Part shown: one piece after another, positions 6,973-14,168 of the stretch
Layout of the letters: every line of letters starts with the position of its first letter
Position numbering within the stretch: position 1 is the first letter of the stretch
NCBI GenBank assembly: GCA_964387965.1
Contig: CAYLXO010000008.1
Location: forward strand, 1-33,768
Length of the DNA: 33,768 nucleotides
Reading direction: 5' to 3'
Source of the DNA: CAITQP01 sp964387965
GTDB lineage: Bacteria > Patescibacteriota > Minisyncoccia > Phycocordibacterales > UBA9973
Position numbers and translations under genes: made by a program
Notes under the pieces: generated by a model
Databases searched by the model: none
The model's input: only the letters and a program-made list of their open reading frames with translations
Told to the model about the DNA's origin: nothing

Positions 6973-7503
6973 TTAGTTAATACCAATAACTTCGACATCA
7001 AACTCAAGCGTTGCATTTGCAGGAATAACTCCGATTGCTCGATCTCCATACGCCATATCACTAGGAATCACAAGGTGACGCTTCTCACCTTTTTTCATAC
7101 CAAGAACTCCCATATCCCATCCTTTGATAACCATTCCTGTTCCGAGCGAAAATGTAAATGGTTGAACGTGTCCAAACTTTGGATCAACATTTGAATCGAA
7201 CACTGTACCATCTGTAAGTGTGCCTGTGTAATTTACAGTGACCTGATCACCTGTCTTTGCTCCTTCACCAGCGCCTTCTTTAATTGTTTTGATTGAAAAA
7301 CCTGATTTTGATTGTTCTGTATCCATAGTTGTATCTTTTTGGTTAGTAGTATTTTTTTCTTCGATCGTTTGTTGTGTATCTTGTGTTCCGTTTTGGCTTC
7401 CCTGTCGTTCATTAAAGCCCATACGCGCAAACATGATAATTCCAACAAGGACCAAAATGGCTACAAGCGTTCCAGCCACCATTCCCATGTTTTCTTTTTT
7501 CAT
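6973..7503 (-). CDS. FKBP-type peptidyl-prolyl isomerase, membrane-anchored
   Basis: Catalyses cis-trans isomerisation at proline and assists folding, here probably outside the membrane. N-terminal transmembrane segment (residues 6-27), then a Gln/Thr/Asn/Lys-rich linker to about residue 70, then an FKBP domain: DQVTVNYTGTLTDGTVFDSN, LGTGMVIKGWDMGVLGMKKG, HLVIPSDMAYGDRAIGVIP, and TLEFDVEVIGIN at the end. I chose the ATG at 7503 because it gives a normal anchor sequence (MKKENMGM); an upstream frame adds only implausible residues. Same operon as the SIMPL gene. Confidence 0.92.
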   Translation of the reverse strand: MKKENMGMVAGTLVAILVLVGIIMFARMGFNERQGSQNGTQDTQQTIEEKNTTNQKDTTMDTEQSKSGFSIKTIKEGAGEGAKTGDQVTVNYTGTLTDGTVFDSNVDPKFGHVQPFTFSLGTGMVIKGWDMGVLGMKKGEKRHLVIPSDMAYGDRAIGVIPANATLEFDVEVIGIN

Positions 7504-7531
7504 AATAAATATATAAATTAAAACTTTTAAG

Positions 7532-7588
7532 CACGAACACATGTGCTCGTGTGCCCTCTTACAATATCATAGAAACGATAGTCCTCAA
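7532..7588 (-). promoter_or_regulatory. Likely promoter and palindrome before the FKBP gene
   Basis: Minus strand TTGAGG (7583-7588), a 16-bp spacer and TATTGT (7561-7566). Just downstream lies a 20-bp near-perfect palindrome, CACGAACACATGTGCTCGTG on the plus strand (7532-7551, one mismatch), placed where a repressor or leader hairpin could act. Confidence 0.45.
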
Positions 7589-7599
7589 AAAAAACGAAA

Positions 7600-8448
7600 T
7601 TACGCATGCCAACGGGCAAAAATCCCGGCGGGAAGAAGTCGCCTTCCAGTGCTCTCAGCAATCACAAGCTCACCTTGCTCAACAAATCCACCCTTATGTT
7701 CTTGTATCGATTGCAGATTGTTTGAGAAAGCAAGAGGTGAGTATCCTGCAGTGTATCCGTTGATAACAATCGCAACAGGTTTTTTTGATAACACTTTTTC
7801 AATAAGCTCAAACAAAGGCAAGAAGTCTCGTTCTATTTTCCACATCGCTCCACCTTTTCCATGACCGAATGCTGGTGGATCCATAAGAATAACATCATAT
7901 GTGTTCCCTCGTTTTACTTCACGTCGTAAAAATTTGAGTACATCATCTTCAATCCAGCGAATTGGTGCATCGTTCAATCCTGAAAGTTCCGCGTTTTTGC
8001 GTGCCCACTCTATTGCTACCTTTGAAGCATCAACATGAGTAACATCAGCACCTGCTTTAGCACAGACAAGCGATGCTCCACCGGTGTACGCAAACAAATT
8101 AAGAACTTTGTGTCCTTTTTTTACTTTCTCTTCAAGCCACTTCCAATGAGAAAGTTGCTCAGGAAATAATCCAACGTGTTTGAATGATGTTGGTCTCAAT
8201 TCTAGCGTGATTCCCCCATATTCAATTTCCCACTTTTTTGGAAAAGTTTTTTCTGATTTCCATGATCCACTCGCTCCTGTGCGTGTATATGTAGCGTGTG
8301 CATCTTTCCACAAAGCAGGATTTTTCTTTTGCCACAGTGCTTCGGGATCAGGACGTGCGAGTATGTACTTTCCAAAGCGTTCAAGTTTCTCCCCTTCGCC
8401 TGAATCAATCAATTCGTATGTTTTTTCTGTTGGTGTTGTAAGAATCAT
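7600..8448 (-). CDS. Class I SAM-dependent methyltransferase, RlmI/RlmK type (COG1092-like)
   Basis: Probably an rRNA cytosine or guanine methyltransferase; the exact target is not readable. It has 282 aa with no visible N-terminal PUA domain, so it is shorter than RlmI (about 396). SAM-binding motif I is NLFAYTGGASLVCAKAGA near residue 138; the acidic VTHVDASKVAIEWARKN follows; motif IV is DVILMDPPAFGHGKGG near residue 210. PTSFKHVGLFPEQ before the fold is typical of the family. The start at 8448 forms an ATGA overlap with the DUF5654 stop, so translation is coupled; a longer upstream frame would cover that gene. Confidence 0.88.
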   Translation of the reverse strand: MILTTPTEKTYELIDSGEGEKLERFGKYILARPDPEALWQKKNPALWKDAHATYTRTGASGSWKSEKTFPKKWEIEYGGITLELRPTSFKHVGLFPEQLSHWKWLEEKVKKGHKVLNLFAYTGGASLVCAKAGADVTHVDASKVAIEWARKNAELSGLNDAPIRWIEDDVLKFLRREVKRGNTYDVILMDPPAFGHGKGGAMWKIERDFLPLFELIEKVLSKKPVAIVINGYTAGYSPLAFSNNLQSIQEHKGGFVEQGELVIAESTGRRLLPAGIFARWHA

Positions 8449-8768
8449 TTGTGTTTTTTCTTTTTTGCGTCTTCTTCTTTCATAATGAAAATCTTTCGAA
8501 GAAGTATTGTAACGAGAACTGCGAATACCGTAATAAGAAGCGTGTATGTAAGCTTTCGGCCGAGTGTTGTGAGTGGCCCAAAAAACTCTATAAAAATATC
8601 TTCGAGTGTTCGGTCCCACGCAAGAGCTGTAATAAGTCCAAGTCCTCCAATTGTAATGGTGACCAAACGCCCCATAAAATCAACCTGAATAGCGCGAACC
8701 GTCTCTTCATCGATAAAATCCTTTTCGTGTTTTGAACCAATACGGTCGCTCATACGTGAATGCTCCAT
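8445..8768 (-). CDS. DUF5654 family small membrane protein
   Basis: Function unknown. The 107-aa protein has two hydrophobic segments (about residues 34-50 and 68-92), with LVTITIGGLGLITALAWDRT between charged ends and a Lys-rich tail (EEDAKKKKHK). The FGLVTALAWNxAI-like motif is the hallmark of DUF5654. It has a good promoter only 6 nt from the ATG and shares an ATGA junction with the methyltransferase. Earlier ATGs are absent; the fifth codon could also start. Confidence 0.75.
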   Translation of the reverse strand: MEHSRMSDRIGSKHEKDFIDEETVRAIQVDFMGRLVTITIGGLGLITALAWDRTLEDIFIEFFGPLTTLGRKLTYTLLITVFAVLVTILLRKIFIMKEEDAKKKKHK

Positions 8769-8774
8769 ACTGTA

Positions 8775-8803
8775 AGCCTACTGCAGTGCTTGGCTGATGT
8801 CAA
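8775..8803 (-). promoter_or_regulatory. Leaderless promoter of the DUF5654-methyltransferase pair
   Basis: Minus strand TTGACA (8798-8803), a 17-bp spacer, TAGGCT (8775-8780), then 6 nt to the ATG. The whole promoter lies in or next to the 3' end of the HD gene. Confidence 0.7.
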
Positions 8804-9428
8804 AATCACGCAAAAGCGAGATATTATCCGCGACACTTTCTTCTGTTATTTCAGTGGGTTTGATTGAAAGTCCAGAAAATAGCTGTTTCTCAAGTATGTG
8901 CATACCTTCTACCCCTCGCTTCGTTTTTTCCGAATCTTTAGGGTGTTTATCGGTGTACCGTTTGTACATATCAGAAATACGCTCATCGAGCGACCCAATA
9001 CCAGTAGGAACAACGCGCATGTCTGCGTATGTAAGTATTTTGAGTAATATATTATCCCCTTCAGCTATTTCTACTGATTTTGTAAAACTCATGCCATCGA
9101 TCGTGTCGATAATGGATTTTTTTACACCCATCTCTTCCAAAATTTTTATGGTTGCATGATGCGCAGATGAACCATACTTTTCGATAAATTCTTTTTTGAC
9201 TGTTTCCCATTTTTCTACATCCTCATCGTTTGCAAGTTGTAATTTGTCGAAATGAAATTTCACTACATTTCCTAAATCATGAAAAAGTCCTGCACAAATC
9301 AAATCTTCCCTCCCTTCTTTTTCACCGAGCGCTTCAAAAATTGTGACAGCAACCGCCGTCACCCGAAACATGTGCTCGGCGAGCCATGGAGCTATTTTAT
9401 ATTTTTCGTATATCTCGCTTATTTTCAT
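8778..9428 (-). CDS. HD-domain phosphohydrolase
   Basis: A 216-aa protein of the metal-dependent HD superfamily; such enzymes hydrolyse phosphate esters of nucleotides or signalling molecules. The metal ligands are visible: H19 in WLAEHMFRV, H50-D51 in GLFHDLGN, and a later Asp in LTYADMRV near residue 135. The C-terminal half is helical and charged. The ATG overlaps the glmS stop by one base (TAATG), so it is coupled to glmS. The substrate cannot be inferred. Confidence 0.8.
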   Translation of the reverse strand: MKISEIYEKYKIAPWLAEHMFRVTAVAVTIFEALGEKEGREDLICAGLFHDLGNVVKFHFDKLQLANDEDVEKWETVKKEFIEKYGSSAHHATIKILEEMGVKKSIIDTIDGMSFTKSVEIAEGDNILLKILTYADMRVVPTGIGSLDERISDMYKRYTDKHPKDSEKTKRGVEGMHILEKQLFSGLSIKPTEITEESVADNISLLRDFDISQALQ

Positions 9429-11403
9429 TATTCAACAGTTACACTTTTTGCGAGATTTCTAGGCTTGTCGATAGGCAAACCTTTTGCCTTCGCAACATAG
9501 TATGCAAAAAACTGAAGTGGAACTACTGCAAGAATGGGAGTTAAATATTCATTTGTTTTTGGCATATAAAATGCGTCGTTTACCAAATCTTTTGCTTTAG
9601 TATCCCCTTCTGTAAAAAGAGCAAAAACTTTTCCGCTGCGAGCGCGAATTTCTTGAATATTTGAAATTATTTTCTCGTGAACGCTATCGCTTGGTGCAAT
9701 CGCAATAGTAGGAAAATCTTCATCAATCATCGCAAGTGGACCGTGCTTCATTTCACCAGCGGAATACCCTTCTGCGTGTACGTATGAAATTTCTTTGAGT
9801 TTAAGTGCTCCTTCAAGTGCTGTTGGATAATTTACCTTTCGTCCAATAAACAAGAAATCGCGCATATTTTTGTACTTATCGGCGATTTTCTCTATATCGC
9901 TTCGCGCATCTTGAATAGATTTCACTTTTCCAGAAAGTTCTGTAAGTGCCTTGATGAATTCCTTTCCATCTTCGAGCGTCATCCCCCTGTCACGACCCAA
10001 ATGAAGCGCAAAGAGTGCGAGCACTACAAGTTGTGACACGAATGCTTTTGTTGAAGCAACACCGATTTCTGGACCTGCGTGGTTGTATACTCCAGCATCA
10101 GTTTCGCGAGCGATAGTCGAACCCACAACATTTACAATCCCAAGAGTAAGTGCCCCTCGACGCTTTCCTTCACGAAGAGCTTCGAGTGTATCGATAGTTT
10201 CTCCAGACTGTGANNNNNNNNNNNNNNNNNNNNNNNNNNNNNNNNNNNNNNNNNNNNNNNNNNNNNNNNNNNNNNNNNNNNNNNNNNNNNNNNNNNNNNN
10301 NNNNNNNNNNNNNGACGCTTTCCTTCACGAAGAGCTTCGAGTGTATCGATAGTTTCTCCAGACTGTGAGATTGCAAGAACGACTGTATCTTTTTCGATAA
10401 CCGGATTACGGTAACGGAACTCAGATGCAAGTTCTACCTCAACTGGAATCTTTGCAATTGATTCAATAAGATACTCTCCAACGAGCCCTGCATAATATGC
10501 AGTACCACAACCAACAATAATGATGCGTTTTGCTTCTTTCAGTGCATCTCGAACATCTAAGAGTCCTCCGAGTTTTGCAAGACCTTCACCCTGCATAAGT
10601 CGGCCACGAAGAGTGTTTTCGATTACATCAGGAATTTCCATCATTTCCTTTTCCATATAATGCTCATATCCTCCTTTCTCAGCAGATTCAATACTCCAGT
10701 CGATTGCCTGTGGTACGCGAGCGACACTTGTTCCTTCAAGTGTAAAAATGTCATATGACGTATCAGTAACGATAGCAATTTCTCCATCATTAAGATAAAT
10801 CACGTTTTTTGTATGTCGCATGATAGGAGTTGGGTCACTTGCTATGAAATTTTCACCATCTCCAATCCCAAGCACAAGCGGGCTTCCCATACGAGCAACA
10901 ACAATCTTGTGTGGATTAGTGATTTCCATAACAGCAATACCGTATGTCCCTCGAAGTTCTTTCAATGTTTCAGTTACAGCTTGTTCAAGTGTCTCAGTAT
11001 GTTTTCGTTTTTCCGAAATAAGGTTTGCGATGATTTCAGAATCTGTCTCTGAATAAAAAGTACGTCCTGCTTTTTCAAGTTTATCTTTCAACTCCTTATA
11101 ATTTTCAATGATGCCGTTGTGGACGATGTAAATTGATCCAGCATCATCTTTGTGTGGGTGTGCATTATTTTCTTTTGGAGCGCCGTGTGTCGCCCATCGT
11201 GTATGTGCGATACCTGCTGTACCAACAAAATCTGCTGGCACTTTTCCTGCAAGTTCTGCGACTGGACCGACAGCCTTTACAAGACCTGCCCCAGCAACAA
11301 AAAGCCCCGCAGAATCGTATCCGCGGTATTCGAGCGCTCGAAGTCCATCAAGTAAAAGGTCTTTTGATGGGCGTTTTCCAGTGTAAGCAATTATTCCACA
11401 CAT
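9428..11403 (-). CDS. glmS: Glutamine-fructose-6-phosphate aminotransferase, interrupted by an assembly gap
   Basis: Makes glucosamine-6-phosphate from fructose-6-phosphate and glutamine, the first step to peptidoglycan amino sugars. The protein begins MCGIIAYTGK, exposing the catalytic Cys2 of the glutaminase domain; RALEYRGYDSAG and AHTRWATHG follow. Two SIS domains: IIIVGCGTAYYAG with ISQSGETIDTL near residue 350, and LEGALKLKEISYVHAEGY near 480. The C-terminus is DKPRNLAKSVTVE, as in the family. 100 Ns flanked by a 55-bp exact duplication break the frame; removing 155 bp gives 1821 bp, 606 aa, a normal length. A TAACAT box 8 nt before the ATG suggests a leaderless message. Confidence 0.95.
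10159..10368. other. Scaffold gap (100 N) flanked by a 55-bp exact duplication
   Basis: Bases 10159-10213 equal 10314-10368, with Ns at 10214-10313. Collapsing restores glmS through LREGKRRGALTLGIVNVVGS in frame. Same kind and same overlap length as the gap at 3310-3519. Confidence 0.95.
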
Positions 11404-11430
11404 GATTTGTCATGTTAGCACAAGACGCCC

Positions 11431-11466
11431 AAAAAGAAACGCCCTCATGCAAGGGCGTTTCTTTTT
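11431..11466. terminator. Strong hairpin terminator after the 56-aa membrane protein
   Basis: A perfect 15-bp stem (AAAAAGAAACGCCCT and its complement) with a 6-nt loop, A- and T-rich at its base. It separates the small gene from glmS on the minus strand. Confidence 0.85.
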
Positions 11467-11470
11467 GTAA

Positions 11471-11641
11471 TTAAATCCAATGCATCAAAATTGCAAAGAG
11501 GAACAATGTTCCAAGAAAACCAAACACTGGATGAAGTCGATAGAGAATAATGTTCGCGATTACAAGCATCCCAAACTTCAGCATCCCAAACGCTTGTATT
11601 GTGGCCAAAATTGTATCTCCAATTCCGTTTAGTGTAGACAT
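11471..11641 (-). CDS. Small membrane protein, 56 aa
   Basis: Unrecognised. The frame from ATG 11641 to TAA 11471 encodes MSTLNGIGDTILATIQAFG, then hydrophobic segments LKFGMLVIANIILYRL and FGFLGTLFLFAILMHWI, i.e. two likely membrane helices joined by HPV. It is supported by a consensus promoter placed 6 nt before the ATG (TATAAT, with TTGCTG 18 bp upstream) and by a strong terminator right behind the stop, so it is a complete one-gene transcript. It is transcribed divergently from the dehydrogenase. Confidence 0.72.
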   Translation of the reverse strand: MSTLNGIGDTILATIQAFGMLKFGMLVIANIILYRLHPVFGFLGTLFLFAILMHWI

Positions 11642-11647
11642 ACGAAT

Positions 11648-11677
11648 ATTATACGATTACATCATTCTATTCAGCAA
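11648..11677 (-). promoter_or_regulatory. Leaderless promoter of the 56-aa membrane protein
   Basis: Minus strand TTGCTG (11672-11677), an 18-bp spacer, TATAAT (11648-11653), then 6 nt to the ATG. Confidence 0.7.
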
Positions 11678-11683
11678 GAGAAA

Positions 11684-11711
11684 TTGTGCTTTGGGCGAAA
11701 AGTGCGATAAT
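11684..11711 (+). promoter_or_regulatory. Leaderless promoter of the 2-hydroxyacid dehydrogenase
   Basis: TTGTGC (11684-11689), a 16-bp spacer, GATAAT (11706-11711), then 6 nt to the ATG at 11718. Confidence 0.65.
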
Positions 11712-11717
11712 ACGTGT

Positions 11718-12728
11718 ATGAAAATCGTATTTTTTGAAACTCCTATTCATGAACAGGAACTGGTCGAAAAACTCCTCCCTGATTATGAAAAAGTATTTGT
11801 TGAAGAAAAATTGAGTACAGAAAATGTGGCAGTCGCAAAAAATGCAGATGCGATTTCGGTTTTTATAAATTCTGAAATACAGAAAGATATTTTGGATGCA
11901 TTGCCAGACCTCAAATATATCTGTACTCGTTCAACCGGCTATGACCACATCGACGTTATAGAAGCAAACAAACGTGGAATCCTTGTAGCAAATGTCCCTG
12001 CATATGGTTCAGACACTGTCGCAGAATATACATTTGCTCTTCTACTATCACTTTCGCGCAAAATTTTTGACGGTGTTCACCAAATAAAAGAAGGTGGAGA
12101 TTTTTCGATTCGTGAACTCAGAGGATTTGATTTGGCACACAAAACAATCGGTATCATTGGCACCGGTCGTATTGGTAAAAACGTTGCTCGTATCGCGCGT
12201 GGTTTTAACATGCATGTTGTTGCATATGATCTTCAACCAGACACACTCTTTGCAAAAGAAAACGGCATCACGTACAAAACACTCGAAGATCTTGCAAAAG
12301 AATCCGACATTATCACATTGCATGCCCCGTACAATAAAACGACACACCACATACTAAACAAAACAATTATCAGCCACATGAAGCGCGGGGTGTACATTGT
12401 AAATACTGCCCGTGGCGAACTTATTGATACCGATGCACTTATTTGGGGACTCAACGAAAAAATAATTGCTGGGTGCGGACTTGATGTTCTTGAAGGTGAA
12501 CGTGATATCAAAGAAGAGATGGAGCTCTTGTCATCATTTGGGAAAACCCTAGCAATCAAAGATTACAAAACACTACTACAAGATCATATGCTCATGACTA
12601 TGCCCCAAGTTATCATCACCCCACATATTGCCTTCTACTCAAAAGAAGCTGAAGAAAGTATTCTAAAAACAACCGTGGAAAACATCACAAATTTTATTCA
12701 AAAAAACCCAACTAATTTGGTGAAATAA
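11718..12728 (+). CDS. D-2-hydroxyacid dehydrogenase, D-lactate dehydrogenase-like
   Basis: NAD-dependent oxidoreductase (336 aa) that most likely interconverts pyruvate and D-lactate or a similar 2-oxoacid pair, recycling NADH in a fermentative cell. The substrate domain has CTRSTGYDHIDVIEANKRGI; the nucleotide fold has TIGIIGTGRIGKNVARIA near residue 146; catalytic residues are Arg in VNTARGELIDTDAL, Glu in GLDVLEGERD and His in ITPHIAFYS. This layout matches the D-LDH branch better than SerA. I chose 11718 because the promoter sits right before it; the longer upstream frame would overlap that promoter. Confidence 0.9.
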   Translation: MKIVFFETPIHEQELVEKLLPDYEKVFVEEKLSTENVAVAKNADAISVFINSEIQKDILDALPDLKYICTRSTGYDHIDVIEANKRGILVANVPAYGSDTVAEYTFALLLSLSRKIFDGVHQIKEGGDFSIRELRGFDLAHKTIGIIGTGRIGKNVARIARGFNMHVVAYDLQPDTLFAKENGITYKTLEDLAKESDIITLHAPYNKTTHHILNKTIISHMKRGVYIVNTARGELIDTDALIWGLNEKIIAGCGLDVLEGERDIKEEMELLSSFGKTLAIKDYKTLLQDHMLMTMPQVIITPHIAFYSKEAEESILKTTVENITNFIQKNPTNLVK

Positions 12729-12743
12729 AAACAGAGCGCTCTG
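12725..12743 (-). terminator. Possible terminator ending the tRNA-His downstream region
   Basis: The perfect palindrome CAGAGCGCTCTG (12732-12743) is followed on the minus strand by TTTTTATTTC. It faces the 3' end of the dehydrogenase gene and would stop read-through from tRNA-His. Confidence 0.4.
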
Positions 12744-12794
12744 GATCACCTAGGTACGAAAACGGTAACTAGTTGTCTTGTTTAGGCACCCTAG

Positions 12795-12890
12795 GGGTCA
12801 GGAATAATTTTTGCTCCGTCGAGCAAAAATTTTCACGACCCTGCCTCGCGGTTTGGCTTGCTAGCCAAACATCGCTCAGGCTCACCCAAG
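12795..12890 (-). repeat. Structured tRNA-associated element, type B copy 1 (tRNA-His)
   Basis: It lies behind the tRNA-His terminator. Minus strand: CTTGGGTG (an antisense copy of the tRNA-His 3' end), then GCCTGAGCGATG, a 7-bp hairpin with an AGCA loop, CCGCGAGGC, then GGGTCGTGAAAA, an 11-bp hairpin, and TTATTCCTGACCC. Outer pairs are GCCT/AGGC and GGGTC/GACCC. It matches copy 2 at 21074-21170 nearly base for base outside the stems, and stem differences are compensated. Confidence 0.75.
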
Positions 12891-12893
12891 TAC

Positions 12894-12919
12894 GAAAAAA
12901 CGCGAAGCAGTTCGCGTTT
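12894..12919 (-). terminator. tRNA-His terminator
   Basis: Minus strand AAACGCGAA, loop CTGC, TTCGCGTTT, then TTT. Confidence 0.85.
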
Positions 12920-12930
12920 GTTTCGTCTTG

Positions 12931-13003
12931 GGTGCCTATCGGGATTTGAACCCGAATTAAAGGTTCCACAAACCTCTGTGTTAACCATTACACTATAGGC
13001 ACC
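12931..13003 (-). tRNA. tRNA-His (GTG)
   Basis: 73 nt. The acceptor has the His-specific eighth pair, G-1 (13003) with C73 (12931). T8 and A9 are present, the anticodon loop is TTGTGGA, and the T arm is CGGG-TTCAAAT-CCCG. CCA is not encoded. No convincing promoter is seen in the 68 bp before it, so it may be transcribed with the VKOR operon on the same strand. Confidence 0.95.
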
Positions 13004-13071
13004 GTCTTATACTCCTCATACACTAATGAAAAGCCTTTCTGTTATATCAAAAAAACAATTAAAAAGCGAGC

Positions 13072-13509
13072 TTAAAAAAGAAAACCTACAGATGATGAGA
13101 AATAGGTCGCCAAAAAGATAATGAGGCAAAATGTTGCTGAAGTTAGACACCAAGTACACCATTGCTTCAAAATAAATGCTTGAATTCCAGTCAAATATAG
13201 TGAAAGAAGAAAGGCTACTGAAGAAGCAACAAGTCCGAGGACAAGTTCCCAATCCGTAGCAAAGCTCGGATTCAAAATAATAAGTGCGTGGATTATTGTG
13301 ACAAACGAATAATACAATATGCCAATCACCTCAAGTGGGATACCGAATAATGTTGAATACTTACTAGTAACTACCGTATCGCAGTTTGAGCGAAGCGGAC
13401 ATATTAGTGGCTTTTTCTTATGCTTGCAGTGATAAATATATGAAGCAAGCGAAACTCCTGAAATACCAATAATCGTAATAATTAAATGTGGGATATAAAA
13501 AGTAATCAT
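13072..13509 (-). CDS. Vitamin K epoxide reductase (VKOR) family protein
   Basis: Membrane enzyme that makes disulfide bonds de novo, passing electrons to a quinone; it replaces DsbB in many bacteria. 145 aa with four to five hydrophobic segments. Cys37 and Cys43 (CPLRSNCDTVV) match the loop cysteines, and Cys118-x-x-Cys121 (QWCTWCLTSA) is the active-site pair; YSTLFGIPLEVIGILYY after the loop is typical. No DsbA-like partner is fused or adjacent. It ends an apparent three-gene operon (small secreted protein, pterin dehydratase, VKOR) with 2-3 nt spacings. Exported Cys-rich proteins nearby are possible clients. Confidence 0.88.
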   Translation of the reverse strand: MITFYIPHLIITIIGISGVSLASYIYHCKHKKKPLICPLRSNCDTVVTSKYSTLFGIPLEVIGILYYSFVTIIHALIILNPSFATDWELVLGLVASSVAFLLSLYLTGIQAFILKQWCTWCLTSATFCLIIFLATYFSSSVGFLF

Positions 13510-13512
13510 AAA

Positions 13513-13848
13513 TTACAATACGATAGCATCAATCTTTGCGGCAAGAATAAAATCATTTTCCGAAAGTCCTTTAATTGCATGCGTGTACAATTCTAATCGA
13601 ACGATATTGTACCATATATGAATATCGGGATGGTGCCCTTCAAATTCAGCAACGTCAGCAACCATATTTACAAAATCCATTGCTTTATCAAAGTTTTTAA
13701 ACTCGATCTCTTTCTCAATTGATTTACCGTTTTTTGCGATAGTCCATCCCGAAAGTTCGTGAAGCATCCGCACAGATTTTTCTTTTGTAAATGGTGTGAC
13801 TGTTTTGTCTTCGCAGACCGCACATGATTTTTCTTTTAGTTTTGTCAT
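13513..13848 (-). CDS. Pterin-4a-carbinolamine dehydratase (PCD/PhhB family)
   Basis: Normally dehydrates 4a-hydroxytetrahydropterin to recycle the cofactor of aromatic amino acid hydroxylases. The 111-aa protein carries the full signature EGHHPDIHIWYNIVRLELYT with H72, H73, P74, then H90 and D99 in HAIKGLSENDF. An N-terminal SCAVCEDK (Cys9, Cys12) is an extra, zinc-finger-like feature seen in some bacterial members. No phenylalanine hydroxylase is in the window, so a role in another pterin pathway or as a moonlighting protein is possible. Starts 2 nt after the upstream stop. Confidence 0.92.
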   Translation of the reverse strand: MTKLKEKSCAVCEDKTVTPFTKEKSVRMLHELSGWTIAKNGKSIEKEIEFKNFDKAMDFVNMVADVAEFEGHHPDIHIWYNIVRLELYTHAIKGLSENDFILAAKIDAIVL

Positions 13849-13850
13849 CG

Positions 13851-14141
13851 TTATTGTGTAGGAACTCCTAGCACCCCATTGTAAAACGTGTATGTTACAA
13901 CCCCTTTCCCTTCACCTGTAATCTCACAGTTGTATGTAGCAGTGGCATCATACCCAAACCACACCTTATGCATATTTTCGATATTGGTGATTGTACATGC
14001 GCCAGAATATATAGTTTTCTTTTCTCGAAAACTTGTATCGAACTGTCTAATAATTGCGGTTCGCGCATCTTTCTCTGTTACCCATGGGCACCATGCAAAG
14101 ACAGCTACAGCAAATAGTGCGAGTACAATTATTGCTTTCAT
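13851..14141 (-). CDS. Small exported protein, unrecognised
   Basis: 96 aa. A clear signal peptide (MKAIIVLALFAVAVFAWC) with possible cleavage after residue 16. The mature part has two further Cys (GACTITN, YNCEITG) about 29 residues apart that could pair, and ends in a beta-rich stretch (GVVTYTFYNGVLGV). No family recognised. It leads the operon with the pterin dehydratase and VKOR, and a TATACT box lies 7 nt before the ATG. Co-transcription with the disulfide-forming VKOR suggests it is an oxidised secreted protein; that is inference. Confidence 0.7.
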   Translation of the reverse strand: MKAIIVLALFAVAVFAWCPWVTEKDARTAIIRQFDTSFREKKTIYSGACTITNIENMHKVWFGYDATATYNCEITGEGKGVVTYTFYNGVLGVPTQ

Positions 14142-14148
14142 GTTATCT

Positions 14149-14154
14149 AGTATA
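14149..14154 (-). promoter_or_regulatory. -10 box of the secreted protein-PCD-VKOR operon
   Basis: TATACT on the minus strand, 7 nt before the ATG at 14141. The -35 region is weak (TTCGAG). Confidence 0.5.
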
Positions 14155-14168
14155 TACGATTTTTTATG

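Noticed and set aside
8445..8447. UGA recoded as Gly (Gracilibacteria-type code)
   Set aside because: TGA terminates genes in sensible places with tight downstream starts, and no conserved protein contains in-frame TGA.
10132..11403. glmS split into two genes or a pseudogene
   Set aside because: The break is caused only by the N gap and duplicated 55 bp; the joined frame is intact and of normal length.
11404..11430. glmS ribozyme/riboswitch upstream of glmS
   Set aside because: Only about 27 bp separate the terminator from the start codon, far too short for the ribozyme.
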